Below are positions 32,751 to 46,012 of a DNA stretch of 64,000 nt, piece after piece; position 1 is the stretch's first letter; every line of letters begins with the position of its first letter. Both the position numbers and the translations under genes were made by a program. This DNA comes from Palaemon carinicauda (taxonomy: Eukaryota > Arthropoda > Malacostraca > Decapoda > Palaemonidae). The stretch lies in NCBI RefSeq assembly GCF_036898095.1, contig NC_090746.1:105552564-105616563 (forward strand), given 5' to 3'. Under the pieces are notes generated by a model. That model saw nothing but the letters and a program-made list of their open reading frames with translations, ran no database searches and was not told the DNA's origin.

Positions 32751-35700
32751 AATTTGCTATATGTAACAACTTTTAATTGATCATTGTTTTTAGCATGCCT
32801 TGTAAAGATATTAATAATTTTAAAAATAACTTTGTAACATCAGAGGAATTCGAAAATAAAATGCATATAAAGTATTCTCATTCTTTAATTTAGTTTCCCC
32901 TGGTAACACAAAGAAAACGAAAAAAAAAACGAAAATCCAATGACAAGGAGTATTCTCCCTATATTAAACCTCATATGACCGAGTATTCTCCCTAAGCGGC
33001 CCCCTACAACTTCAAGCACCAGTAAATGCCTTATTCCCCCCGAAAAAGGGCTAAAAGGTTCATGAAATAGTCCTCTCTCCTAACCAGTCACTTGTCCTTT
33101 TGGACTGTTGTTGATCCCCCATGTACAGAGTTTGTTCACTCCCCCACTGGTGGGGCGAGAGCAGCAGTAACAGTGTTTCATGAATATAAAGTACTTAGTC
33201 AAGATGGCCGAACTGTCTCCTAAGTCCACTTCTTGATCCAGCTAACTGTCAAGTAGGTTTCATCTTTAATAAAGTCATGATAATAATGGCCTTACTTGCA
33301 TTAGTTAATATTCCTCAAAAGCCTCTGAATTTCATTCAATATTGAAGCCATTGGATATAAATTGTAGGTAGAAAAATATACCAAGATATGTAATTAAGGC
33401 TTCCAATTAACACTCTGAAGAAAAACTTAGAAATTTGTTTAAGACTTTTATTGTAGAAGATCAAATGCTAAACATGAGACAGGTTTCAGTGTAATCATTT
33501 TTTTACATTTGAAACACAAACACTATGAAGTCAATGACATATATGCATCAGATTCATAAGAACCCATTTTCTGAAAGCTTTAAATGCCCTAGATTCAAAG
33601 AAAATTTAACGTTTGTCATACACAAAGCTCACAATCCAGCCAAGAAAGACTTAAAAGAGTCACCCTTGAACCAATATGGTGCTGTTACTGACAAAACGTC
33701 CGGTTTTCTTATTTTTCTGGCCAGTGTCCATTTTCTTTTCCTGAACAACTGTTTGGTGCATTTGAAGCTCAGCATTTGGGTTTAAATATTTTATGAGTGT
33801 AAGTAAGTAGTGCTTTCTCTAATAGAAAGATAAAATTATTAATAAAAATAGAAGGAAAAGTAAAGCCCACCAAGGCCATCCCCTGTCCCACCTAGTAACC
33901 AGAAACTTAATGCAAAGTTATCTTTTTCAGGAAGCAATGTTACTAGGCCCTTGAATGCTTTCCTTTTCCTTCTTTTTTTTCTTTTTTATTGATAATTTTA
34001 CAACAATAATATCAGGATTGTAATTTAATGACTTCAGGAATAGTTTAGAGCTCTCCTGAAGTTAATGGTAAAACATTTATGTCACAATTCATTTCTCTAT
34101 AAAGCAGATTCCAGCGATTACAGCTACATTAATTCTATAATGACATGAAATTATACACTTGGACATGAAAAAATAAGGATAATTCTAGAATGGAAAACAA
34201 ATAAAAATCTAAAATAAGCAAAAGAGTAATTTTAAGGTCTTTGTGCAATTTCAGAAACGATCCATTACTACAGACACCTGAAGCTCAGTGAAAAGCAGAC
34301 AAGATTCACAAATGCCAATTTGCCTCCCTGTCTCGTCCCATTTAATGCACATGATTGAGTCAGGTAAAAGAGAAGAAGACGTGCAAGGCTACTGCCCTGA
34401 CCATCCTTGCTACTCCTCCCAGCAGACAGTCAGATCGGACCGAAGTACGCATTCACCTTACACACGGACACCTGAATCACTTTAGCTGTGTAATAGTTTT
34501 CGAATGCAAACCCTAGAAAGCGAGTTTAACCCGAAACACTTCTCGAAGTTAACGAAACTATTAAGACAACTTATGAAAATGGCTTGCTTTATACGTGCAG
34601 ATGGCAGTTTTAAGAAACATATTCCAATTCAATATTTACCTACAGTTTGAGGTGGATTAAGTTTTAATCCACAGTTGACATAAGTCCTAATAAGAAAAAT
34701 TAGGCCTAAAACCAATACCCACAAAATATGCAATATGAGTAGGTTGTCTTATACACCTATAAAATGAAATAAAGTTAACCCTACTTCATACCCTCCTTAG
34801 CTTTTGATCCTTTCATATACTATCTTCAGCTTATAATACCTTACTATTATATACTATCCTCAGCTTATAAGCCCTTAATATACTATCATTATCTTATAAT
34901 TATTCATAATTCACTCATCTTATAATCTCTTACTATACTATCACGAGCGTTTATTTCCTGACTAATGTATCCTCAACCAATAATCAAAGGAGACGATTCT
35001 TTATTCATTACGTATTCTATGCAGGTCCTGTGTAATTTAATATATCACAACAGTTTACGGTCAAAATAGTTATGATCAAGCTAATTTTAGTAATCAAAAT
35101 AATTTGATACTTTCTGGACTTTAGTCCCTCAGTAGACTAGATTAACCCAACCTGAAATGAACTTTTGAATTTCTTTATAAAGTTGCCAAAATGAGCTCAG
35201 ACATAAGTGAGACAGACGGAGATAATGTTCGCCGAGAATAATAGTCTCTACTGAAAACTGACACAAGATAAACAGATATTAAATGAAAGATAATATTTTA
35301 GTATCATTTGGAACAAGTGGGTCTCTGAGCTCCCAAATACTTTTCAATGTAAGACCGATGAAAAAAAGATTACCAACGAAGGCAAATATATCTTTACATT
35401 ATTGAATATTTAATTATCCATAATACCCAGTAGTTCACAAACATGATGACATTTAATAATATTAAATTCATTACGTATTTTAGTTTAGAATGCCTATGAA
35501 AATAGAATCATTTTCATAATAAACACAGGACCAAGAATTATACTTTCTATTCACGAGGATTAGTGTTAGGAAAATATATAATAATAAAGAGCGAAGCATC
35601 AAACTCAAATCTCTGAACGAAAATATAAATTATAATATTTTATCATTTTTTCGGTGACTAAGATGACTGAAGTTTTCTCCTTAGATAGTCAGCAAATCAC

Positions 35701-36700
35701 ATTATTAATAACTTAAAACTAAAATCGAGAAAATAATATGCTCTTCAAAAACAAATGCGTAAATTCATATAAAAATCTAAATTTTTTAGTTTAATACAAA
35801 GCTGTCTCAAAAAATCTATGATATTTAGGCAAATACTAAATTTTGGAATGATATTTTTACTCAATACATTTTCTAGATTATAAGATAGCTATTTCAAAAA
35901 CAAAGTATTTACTATATGTTCTGCTTATTGAAGCTGAGGATTCTACTCTCTTGAAAAATACTTTTTTTTTTTTTTTTAAACTGACTAACTGAGTGCTGTA
36001 CTTGCTAAATGGATAGAGGATATTTACACCTTTCCACATAGTTAAGTATAATTTCTTCATAAGCTAATCCATGTAAATTACAATTTAAAACTCACCCTAA
36101 TTCTACATGAAAAACCTGCCATCGTACACATCTACATAAAAAAAGCTGTAACTAAACCTTTCAATCTAACTTCTTTAAGGGAACATTGAAAAAAGAGCTG
36201 ACTTCCCTTACACACCTTAGGCCATGATCTGTTGAAGGGAAATAGACAAAGAAACGACCTAACTTCTCCATAATAATCTCATAACCAATCACTCAATACT
36301 AGCACAGGAATCCCCTATTCCTTGTAGTTGAATGCTTAATAATTTCAATGTACAAAATCACAACATTCCATATCTGCAATTTCTCATAACAAATAAATCA
36401 GATACTAATATCAGGGATCAAAATTTACGAGATTTTAATTCTTTTCGCTATACTGATGTGCAATGAATAACCAACTGAGACAGTAAGAGCGGCTTAAAAA
36501 CGATTTGTTCTGCTACCAAAAAAAAAAAAAAAAAAATTAACGTGAAATTCTGTGATTAGAATTTTTATGAGGAACACTGGATTGAATTTAAGGATATAAC
36601 CCAGAAATTGAGCCTGTGAGGTCATTCAGTTCTCAAGTACAACCTGGCAAAAAACCTGCTAGTACATTTTGAAGTAAAGGTTATAAGAGACTGGAAAGGA
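32751..36700. other. AT-rich intergenic or intronic sequence
   Basis: No coding region is supported; frames up to 86 codons (for example 33525-33785) show no domain. A poly(A) run lies at about 36519-36537 and a poly(T) run near 35960-35976. Confidence 0.5.
34795..34965. repeat. Diverged tandem repeat, about 30-35 bp
   Basis: Repeated phrases of the form tatactatcctcagcttataa followed by a cccttac-like tail appear near 34817, 34852, 34879 and 34935, with growing divergence. Confidence 0.55.
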
Positions 36701-36710
36701 AGAATGAAGG

Positions 36711-39172
36711 CAGGAGAGGAGGAGGTAAAGTTAAAGGCAGGAAAGGAGGAGGTAAAGTTAAAGGCATGAAAGGAGGAGGTAAAGTTGAAGGCAGGAAAGG
36801 AGAAGGTAAATTTAAGGCAGGAAAGGAGGAGGTAAAGTTAAAGCAAGGAAAGGAGGAGGTAAATTTGAAGGCAGGGAAGGAGGAGGTAAAGTTGAAGGCA
36901 GGGAAGGAGAAGGTAAAGTTAAAGGCAGGAAAGGAGGAGGTAAAGTTGAAGGCAGGAAAGGTGGAGTGAAAGTTGAAGGCAGGAAAGGAAGAGGTAAAGT
37001 TAAAGGCAGTAAAGAAAGAGGTAAAGATGAAAGCAGGAAAGGAGGAGGTAATGTTGAAGGCAGGAAAGGAGGAGATAAAGTTGAAGGCAGGAAAGGAGGA
37101 GATAAAGTTGAAGGCAGGAAAGGAGAAGGTAAAGTAGAAGGCAGGAAAGGAGAAGGTAAAGAAGAAGGCAGGAAAGGAGGTGAAGAAGTTAAAGGCATGA
37201 AAGGAGGAGGTAAAATTAAAGGCATGATAGGAGTGAAAGTTAAAGGCAGGAAAGGAGAAGGTAAAGTAGAAGGCAGGAAAGGAGGTGATAAAGTTAAAGG
37301 CATGAAAGGAGGAGGTAAAATTAAAGGCATGATAGGAGTGAAAGTTAAAGGCAGGAAAGGAAGAGGTAAAGTTAAGGGAGGAAAGGAAGATGTAAAGTTA
37401 AAGGCAAGAAAGGAAGAGGTAAAGTTAAAGACAGGAAAGAAATAGGTAAAGTTAAAGGCAGAGAAGGCGGATGTACCCATCAAATGACGAGGAAAAGTTG
37501 AAGGCAGGAAAGGAGAAGGTAAAGTTAAAGGCAGGAAAGGAGGAGGTAAAGTTGAAGGCAGGAAAGGAGGAGGTAAAGTTGAAGGCAGGAAAGGAAGAGG
37601 TAAAGTTGAAGGCAGGAAAGGAGGAGGTAAAGTTGAAGGCAGGAAAGGAGGAAAAGTAAAGTTAAAGGCAGGAAAGGAGGAGGTAAAGTTAAAGGCAGGA
37701 AAGGAGGAGGTAAAGTTGAAGGCAGGGAAGGAGGAGGTAAAGTTGAAGGCAGGGAAGGAGAAGGTAAAGTTAAAGGCATGAAAGGAAGAGGTAAAGTTAA
37801 AGGTAGGAAAGGAGGAGGTAAAGTTGAAGGCAGGAAAGGTGGAGTGAAAGTTGAAAGCAGGAAAGGAAGAGGTAAAGTAAATGCAGTAAAGAAAGAGGTA
37901 AAGTTGAAAGCAGGAAAGGAGGAGGTAAGTTGAAGGCAGGAAAGGAGGAGGATAAAGTGAAGGCAGGAAAGGAGGAGATAAAGTTGAAGGCAGGAAAGGA
38001 GGAGATAAAGTTGAAGGCAGGAAAGGAGGAGATAAAGTTGAAGGCAGGAAAGGAGAAGGTAAAGAAAAGGCAGGAAAGGAGGTGACGAAGTTAAAGGCAT
38101 GAAAGGAGGAGGTAAAATTAAAGGCATGGTAGGAGTGAAAGTTAAAGGCAGGAAAGGAAGAGGTAAAGTTAAGGGAGGAAAGGAAGATGTAAGTTAAAGG
38201 CAAGAAAGGAAGAGGTTAAGTTAAAGGCAAGAAAGGAAGAGGTAAAGTTAAAGACAGGAAAGAAATAGGTAAAGTTAAAGGCAGAGAAGGATGATGTACC
38301 CATCAAAGGAGGAGGTAAAGTTGAAGGCAGGAAAGGAGAAGGTAAAGTTAAAGGCAGGAAAGGAGGAGGTAAAGTTGAAGGCAGGAAAGGAAAAGGTAAA
38401 GTTAAAGGCAGGAAAGGAGGAGGTAAAGTTAAAGGCAGGAAAGGAGGAGGTAAAGTTGAAGGCAAGGAAAGGAGAGGTAAAGTTAAAGGCAGGAAAGGAG
38501 GAGGTAAAGTTGAAGGCAGGAAAGGAGGAGATAAAGTTGAAGGCAGGAAAGGAGAGGTAAAGTTGAAGGCAGGAAAGGAGGTGATAAAGTTGAAGGCAGG
38601 AAAGGAGAAGGTAGAAAAGGCAGGAAAGGTAAAATTAAAGGCATGAAAGGAGGAGGTAAAATTAAAGGCATGAAAGGAAGAGGTAAAATTAAAGGCAGGA
38701 AAGGAGGTAAAGTCGAAGGTAGGAAAGAAGGAAGTAAAGTTGAAGGCAGGAAAGGAGGAGGTAAAGTGGAAGGCAGGAAAGGAGAAGGTAAAGTTAAAAG
38801 CAGGAAAGGAGGAGATAAAGTTGAAGACAGGAAAGGAGGAGGTAAAGTTAAAAGCAAGGAAGGAGGAGGTAAAGTTGAAGGCAGGAAAGGAGGAGGTAAA
38901 GTTGAAGGTAGGAAAGAAGGAGGTAAAGTTAAAGGCAGAAAAGGACGATGTACCCATCAAAGGAGGAGGTAAAGTTGAAGGCAGGAAAGGGGGAAGTAAA
39001 GTTGAAGGGAGGAAAGGGGGAAGTAAAATTTAAAAATAGGAAGGAGGTGGTAAAGTTAAAGGCAAAAAAAGAGATAAAATTGAAGGCAGGAGAAGGGGAG
39101 GTTAAGTTGAAGGGAGGAAAGGCAGATGTAACGTTAAAAGATGGAAAGGAAGAGGTTAAGTTGAAAGCACAC
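36711..39172. repeat. 27-bp minisatellite with higher-order structure
   Basis: About 90 tandem copies of a 27-bp purine-rich unit, aaaggaggaggtaaagttra followed by aggcagg. Because the period is a multiple of three, long open frames arise on both strands: repeated KAGKEEVKL on the + strand and LPSTLPPPF on the - strand, including a 463-codon frame over 36812-38203. These are treated as repeat artefacts. A rare variant containing tgtacccatcaa occurs at 37472, 38295 and 38949, and longer blocks recur at about 0.8-0.9 kb (the ggtggagtgaaag variant at 36960 and 37838), showing segmental duplication of the array. Confidence 0.95.
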
Positions 39173-40517
39173 AAACCTGACGAGATTTTTTGTCAACGTT
39201 TTAGAAACCTATTCTTCATACCAAATCAGTTTTCACACATTTTAAAGAACAAACACACGCACCTACAACTGGATAGCCTTTGCGTCAACGATAACATATT
39301 CAAAAGCTTATTACACAATTCATCTAAAAATGATTAAAGTGTTATTTATCCCTTCTTTATGTCAAGGGCACAAACGACACTGGACAAGAAACAAAATGGA
39401 ATTTATGAACCGAGCTGTGCACCTTTTCAGAGAGCCCAGGTATCTCGCCATAATAGAAAGCTCTGAAATGCAAGACCTCAAAATGACCCTCTTACCAAAT
39501 GTCTTGAAACACTTACGTTAAGTACACTTATCATAAATCTTTAATTCAATATCTTAATTATACTTGAACTTGAAGTTTTTATGGAAGAAATAATAGAAAC
39601 AATAGTGACCATCAATTACACATTAACTTCAAAAAGAGCATAAATATGTCTGGAGCACATTAAATCACAATCCTTTTACATTAGATAGATTTTTCACTAC
39701 TTACATTACACAGATCATAACAAAATAATTTGATGTTTTTGTCACTGACACAAGTGCATACAACGTTACTAGAAATGAAAATGATAGTACCAAAACCTGT
39801 ACATTTGACATTATAACCTTCTACAATACAAGCTTCTTAAAGATTTTGAAATATTTGATTGAAACAACATAATTTTTACCAAATTCTAAAATCTGATAAA
39901 CCATTACAAACTTAATGAATTAGAGGCTTTTGATGAAGTTGATAATGGCATAACACAGCCATTATGTTTCATGACTTTAGCTTTCAGGATAAAACCTGCA
40001 CAAACAAGACAGCTAAATCAATAAGTAAACTAAAGTCCAACATGTTTGTAAGTACAGACTGTCGGCCTTTGACAAGTACAATATATTCAAGGTAACACAT
40101 TGAGCTACAGCTCTCAAGACACCAGTAAAAGAATGAAAAACGTCAATACATGGGGAATACAATAACAGTCTAGAAGAACAAGTGATTACTCTAGTTAGGA
40201 TCAGGGTCTACCTCATGGACCCCTTAGCCCTTTTTGTGGTGAGAAATAAAATGGCAAATTCTGATACTCAAAGAGGAGGGGGCCAGTGGGAGACTCATCG
40301 GCCATATGAGGCGAGAATCTTTGCATTTTTTATAACATTTCCAAATTTGGGATAAGGAAGGATAAGGATGGGGAGTGGGAGATCTGAAATTGGATGTGAG
40401 CATTAAGTTTAAATAAAAGAGAACTTCTTCGTAATTCAGCCTTATTGGAAAATGAGCATAAAATCTTCCTTTACTTTTAACAATTAACATGTAATTCTTC
40501 AAGGTATATTCATGTAG

Positions 40518-40599
<82 letters not shown>

Positions 40600-41216
40600 T
40601 GCTACATTACTTAAAGTACCTGGAATTTAAAGGAGTATCCTTAGGCTAGAGTGGCCATTAAATACCTTTAGTCTACATCCCATCTATTTTATATATAATC
40701 ACAAATATACTTTTAGTTTTACAACTATATGATTCCAAACTCTTCTCCCTCCATTTAGCTAAACAGATAAACTTTACACTAAGACTTTAATGACCTAAAG
40801 AAATAAGAATGTTCATCCAACTATGCAGTTCACTGTAGAAGATTGTTAGTAATCAGCTATTGGCTGAGGTCGCCTTCTAAAACTCCTAATTAACGAGATC
40901 CTTTCTAATATCAGTCAACTGTTACAATATTTAGATTCTTTTATTTCGAGTAATAGGACTACAATTAGTGATTTATTGATAAGCAATCAAAATTTTAGGA
41001 GTTGACTTTAATACCTGCCATAACAAATATTATACCGTAATACTTGTTCCCCTTAAATCCATAACATCAACCTGAACCTATAACCTTTGATATCGTTAAT
41101 ATTTTTGTCTCAGAGTACATTTCCATACACAAAGCATAAATATCTAATGACCAGGGATCTACTTCATTTCAACAATATTACATCAAATGTTCTTTATTTC
41201 TATTATACTAATATTT
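39173..41216. other. AT-rich intergenic or intronic sequence
   Basis: No supported coding region. It contains the GA microsatellite listed separately. Confidence 0.5.
40520..40595. repeat. (GA)n microsatellite
   Basis: About 38 uninterrupted GA units. Confidence 0.97.
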
Positions 41217-42410
41217 ATCAGGAAAGGTCAGAAGGAACGTGTAAGTGTAGGTAAGGTTAGAAGGAACGTGTAAGTGTAGGTGCGGTCAGACGGAACGTGC
41301 AAGTGCAGGTAGGGTCAGAAGGAACGTGCAAGTGCAGGTAGGGTCAGAAGGAACGTGCAAGTGCAGGTAGGGTCAGAAGGAACGTGCAAGTGCAGGTAGG
41401 GTCAGAAGGAATGTGCAAGTGCAGCTAGGGTCAGAGGGAATGTGTAAGTGTAGGTAGGGTCAGAAAGAACATGTAAATATAAGTAGGGTCCGAAGGGATG
41501 TATAAGTGCAGCTAGGTCAGAAGGAATGTGTAAGTGTAGCTAGGTCAAAAGGAATGTGCAAGTGAAGTTAGGGCCAGAAGGAATATGCAAGTGATTTTAG
41601 GGTCAAAAGAAACGTGTAAGTGCAAGTAGGGTTAGAAGGAACGTGTAAGCGCAGTTAGGGTCAGAAGGAATGTGTATATGCAGGTAGGGTCAGAAGGAAC
41701 GTGTAAGCGCAGGAAGGGTCAGAAGGAACATGCAAGTGTAGGTATTGTCAAAAGTAACATTTAAGTGCAGGTTTGGTCAGAAGGAATGTGCTAGTGTTGG
41801 TAGGGTCAGAAAGAACGCGCAAGTGCATGTTAGGTCAGAAGGAGCATGCTAGTGTAGGTAGGATCAGAAAGAGCATCCTAGTGTAGGTAGGATCAGAAGG
41901 AACGTGCAAGTGTAAGTAGTGTCAGAAGGAATGTATAAGTGCAGGTAGGGTTAGAAGGAACGTGCAGGTGAAGTTAATGGGTCAGAAGGAACGTGTAAGT
42001 GTAGGTAGGGTCAGAAGGAGCGTGCAAGTGTAGGTAGGGTCAGAAGGAGCGTGCAAGTGTAGGTAGGGTCAGAAGGAACGTCCAAGTGCTGGTAGGGTCA
42101 GGAGGAACGTGCAAATGCAGGTAGGGTCAGAATTAACGTGCAAATGCAGGTAGGGTCAGAATTAACGTGCAAGTGTAGTTAGGGTTATAAGGAACGTGAG
42201 AGGGCATGTAGGGTCAGAAGGAACGTGGTAAAGCAGGTAGGGTTAGAAGGAATGTTCAAGTGCAGGTAGGGTCAGAAGGAACGTGGAAATGCAGGTAGGG
42301 TCAGAAGGAACGTGCAAGTGCAGGTAGGGTCAGAAGGAACGTGCAAGTGCAGATAGGGTCAGAAGAGATGTATAATTGCAGGTATGGTCAGAAAGAACGT
42401 TGAAAAGACC
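41217..42410. repeat. 29-bp minisatellite
   Basis: About 40 tandem copies of a 29-bp unit, gtagggtcagaaggaacgtg followed by caagtgcag. Copies near 41320-41420 and 42290-42350 are nearly identical, while the middle is more diverged and contains units with variable length. No conserved coding frame, since 29 is not a multiple of three. Confidence 0.95.
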
Positions 42411-42675
42411 ACTAAGCCATGCTTACAATGGACTGTCGAAGGTACACTGATGGCCCTACACCATTAAAGAAACAATATATTTCCTTTCATATCTCGCCTT
42501 TCAATAACTTTAATCTTATGACCTTTAGTATCCCAACTGGTGTTTCATAATCTTCTTGTTCAATGGATCTCCACTGACTTATATTCCATCACTTTCTATA
42601 CCATTTAATCTATTGTTTCATTAGGTGGCCTCTCCATTGCCTCACTGACGTCGAGTTCTTTAATTTCTCGTCAAA

Positions 42676-42677
<2 letters not shown>

Positions 42678-42755
<78 letters not shown>
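42678..42755. repeat. (GA)n microsatellite
   Basis: About 39 GA units. Confidence 0.97.
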
Positions 42756-42757
<2 letters not shown>

Positions 42758-45311
42758 AACTGTTATAAAGCATTGCAACAGGTAAAGGAAGGATAGTTAT
42801 TGTGTTGAATTTCGATTAATATTCCGTATAAGAAATTAAAGATACCATACTCTTCTTTATCTTTAATATAAAAAATTAAAAGAAGTATTCTAGTTTGTTT
42901 TAATCCTTAGAAAACGGACTTTTAAAAAGGGAATATATAATTTTCAATGAAAGGGAAGCAAAAGTTAACTATTGTTCAAGGTTTGCATTTAGCACTATAC
43001 AAGAAATCTATAGAATATTCTTTTATTATTTTCTTGTTTAAGAAACAAAAGGGGATGAAGTAAATCTATGATAGTTTGGCAGATAGCATAGGAAGAAAAA
43101 TTCAAGGAGCTACATGTGAACAACATATCTTGAATTCCATTAATACTGAAGTTCTCTTTAAAATACCCCCCAACCCCCACCCCCCACAAAAATAAATGCA
43201 AAATTATCAGAAATGTGTATAAATCTCAACTACACCAATTAGAAAGACTTCATTAATTATATCTTAATTCACACAGCAATGCCAAATAACTCTGGGCCCT
43301 TAAGATTGACAAGGAAACTGGAACTCTTGAAAACAAGAGTGATTAAAAACAAACAAACAAGGAACTAGTAGAATAGAAACAAGAAAACAATGAGTGACAT
43401 GAAATAATCAATCCAATGATTGTAGAAAGTAGCTCCTTAGACCAAGTTTTGTAGTGAATAACTCCACACAGAAAGGATTACTCTAAAGCATTTTATAGGC
43501 AATATAGTGCCCAAATAACTTCTAGATCACAATAAGTACCCACGAAAACTTCATTGAAGTGTTCTAAAGTGTAGTGTCCAAAAATAATTTCAAAGACCAA
43601 GAAGGGTCATGAATAACTAAATGGAAAAAAAATAAGGACAAAATATCATCGTAGACAAAGTGGTATCCTGAATAAACCAGTGTGCGGTACAAAAAAAATT
43701 CTGCACACAAGGGAATACTCAAAATAAGTAAATAAAATTAGTGCCCTAGATAGCTTATTGTACCAAGAAAACCCTCGAGTAACTCCATGAATAAAGAATT
43801 ACAAAATTACTTCTTAGACTAATGAGTACCCCAAATAACCTAAACAACCTTGAAGAACCTGAATATCTCTGCAATCCATGACTGATAAGTTCCTCAGATA
43901 ACTTCATAGATCAAGAAATGCTACAAATGAAATTTTAAGCGAATAAGAACAAAGGAGTACAATTACTAAAGCTTGGTAAATCTTTGCCAAGAGAAGATTT
44001 ATAAGACAAGGTGAACTCTGCAAGACGTTTTTAGACAGAAAGTGCCACAAAAAGCCTGAATACTAAAGAAAGCCCTTTATACCAGGAAGTGACTGGAAAA
44101 TTTCTTTAAATCAGAATTATCTGAAAAAATTTAAACAAGTATTACTCACAAACATCTCCATAGAACAATGAATGCTAAAAAAATAATTCAACAGACCCGA
44201 GAGCAAACACACAGGATATTAGAATTTACTTTAAGGAGATACTTCAAACCAGACTGTATCACTTCTTCGCAAAGAAGGAAGTAAAGGAAGCATTCTAGAT
44301 CTATTGAAACCAAACTAGCCCTTTTAAAACTGTAAGGTAGAGTGGCCTAAAAATTTTGTTAAGACAGGCATTATCCTGAAACATAAAAAAGCCTTGTAAA
44401 ACTTTGCTAATCTAAGTATAAAGGAAAATATTTTGAATTGATATGGCAAGATCATAACCGTTTACCTAATTTTCTTAAACATCTTTACAATTAACAATAA
44501 GAAAAGCATAAATAAAGAGGTGTCCTTACGGCTAATATCCCTAGAAACCGACATAAGAAATTATTACCATAATCAAGAATTAGATATTGGTAGCTATTGG
44601 TTTTATCAAATCATTTATTTCATCAGATATCTAGAATTTCAAAGCTTCCAGTAACCCATTGAGCAAAATGATTATAACTATTCTTTAAAGAGGAGACAAA
44701 CCTCCTTCAGAAAAGAATTGAAATCTAAAGAAAACTAAGCTGAGAAATCATCTCATCTCAGAATTAGATTCAAATTTTCCAGATAAAAATCACAAAAAAC
44801 CTATCGTGGAAAGAGAAATAAAATTTTCAAAAAGTTTAAATTGTCACTTGATTATGAATGAAGTTTCGAGCTAGGTATCCTTTGAATTTTATAGAAAGCC
44901 TCAACTCCTCAACGCTACCATTTCCAACTCACCAAACAATCAACAATTAACCAATGAGAAATGATCAACCTTAAGCAAAATCCATAAAAGAGGGACTTCA
45001 GAAGTAAGTAAAGTAATATCCACAGGTGCTACCAAGAGCACACTATCGCAGAAATGCAATGAAGAATAGAAACCCTAGAATGAATAAAAAGATCTTCAGC
45101 CAGTAGGACCTCGCCTGATTGAAAAACTTGTCATCAGTTGAACTTTGAGTCACAAAAATATATCAAATAAAGTTAAGATTAAATATATGGATTTGTGGTA
45201 ATACATCGTTTTAAGAACATCCAATATACCATAAAATAAGCTTGAAAACTTTTAACGTCACTTTCGTAAAAAGAATACAAAATTTATCTAAAACCACAAT
45301 GCTTGTTTGTG
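42756..45311. other. AT-rich intergenic or intronic sequence
   Basis: No supported coding region. The central part has a cryptic repetitive texture, listed separately at 43410-44200. Confidence 0.5.
43410..44200. repeat. Cryptic, strongly diverged repeat of about 30-40 bp
   Basis: A loose phrase built from tagaccaag, agtgcccc and aaataacttc recurs irregularly, for example near 43437, 43505, 43530, 43590, 43770, 43830, 43890 and 44030. The copies are too diverged for a firm unit length. It may be an ancient minisatellite. Confidence 0.35.
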
Positions 45312-45351
45312 AAAAATTATATTTTCATTATAAAATAAATTTTTGGACATA

Positions 45352-45495
45352 CTTACCCAGTAGTTATATATATAGCTTACGTCCCTGACAAAACGGCAGA
45401 AAATTCAAAACTCGCGCCAATCGCCGATTGGATAACCAGGTGTACCACCTGCGCACCCCTAGCGAGGTACCTGGAACCATTCCATGATTCCTCAG
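45352..45495 (-). repeat. 3' inverted terminal repeat of element C
   Basis: About 144 bp, cttacccagtagttatata through gattcctcag, matching the reverse complement of 53820-53965. It includes ggtacctggaaccattcca. Confidence 0.92.
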
Positions 45496-45540
45496 TTCTT
45501 TCAGACTCTAGTCTCTAGAGGGGAGGGGGGTGGGAATTTA

Positions 45541-45643
45541 ATTATATATAACTACCGGGTAAGTATGTTCAAAAATTTATTTTATAAAAAAAATATCATT
45601 TTTTAACATATAACTTACCCGGTAGTTATACATATACATAGCT
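45541..45643 (-). repeat. Internal complementary region of element C
   Basis: Reads, on the + strand, the element's right extremity (ataactaccgggtaagtatg through tttattttata) fused to its left extremity (aacatataacttacccggta). It marks the circle junction around an ATTTTTT run near 45598-45604. Confidence 0.9.
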
Positions 45644-46012
45644 GATTAAAACCTTTGGTGGAGGGTTAGAGACAGCCAATATAGTTGGAATTCTGCTTAA
45701 GAGTTAATGAAAAAAGCTTAAGGGTTCGTACCTGATAAGGAAGCTGAATTCAATGATTCTCTACCTCATTATGTCCGCTAACCTTACGAGATCCAGCAAT
45801 CCTCCCAGGGGGCTGAAGACCTCTTAGGAGCCGTCAAACCGGTGTATATACCTCTATGTGGCAGAACCTCCTCCAATACCCAGTTCCAGGCGCTCTCAAG
45901 AAACAAAATTGACCACTTGACTAAAATCAATGATTGTGGAAGACTGTCACAATCTTCACAAATAACCTTACAAAAAAAATAAAAGTTCCAAGAGAAGAAA
46001 AGGGAATTAGGA

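Noticed and set aside
36812..38203. 463-codon frame on the minus strand rich in LPSTLPPPF
   Set aside because: It is the 27-bp minisatellite read in one of several open frames; the + strand is equally open. No non-repetitive domain or start context.
36711..42410. Possible CRISPR array (regular 27- and 29-bp units)
   Set aside because: Units are contiguous without unique spacers, and the sequence is eukaryotic.
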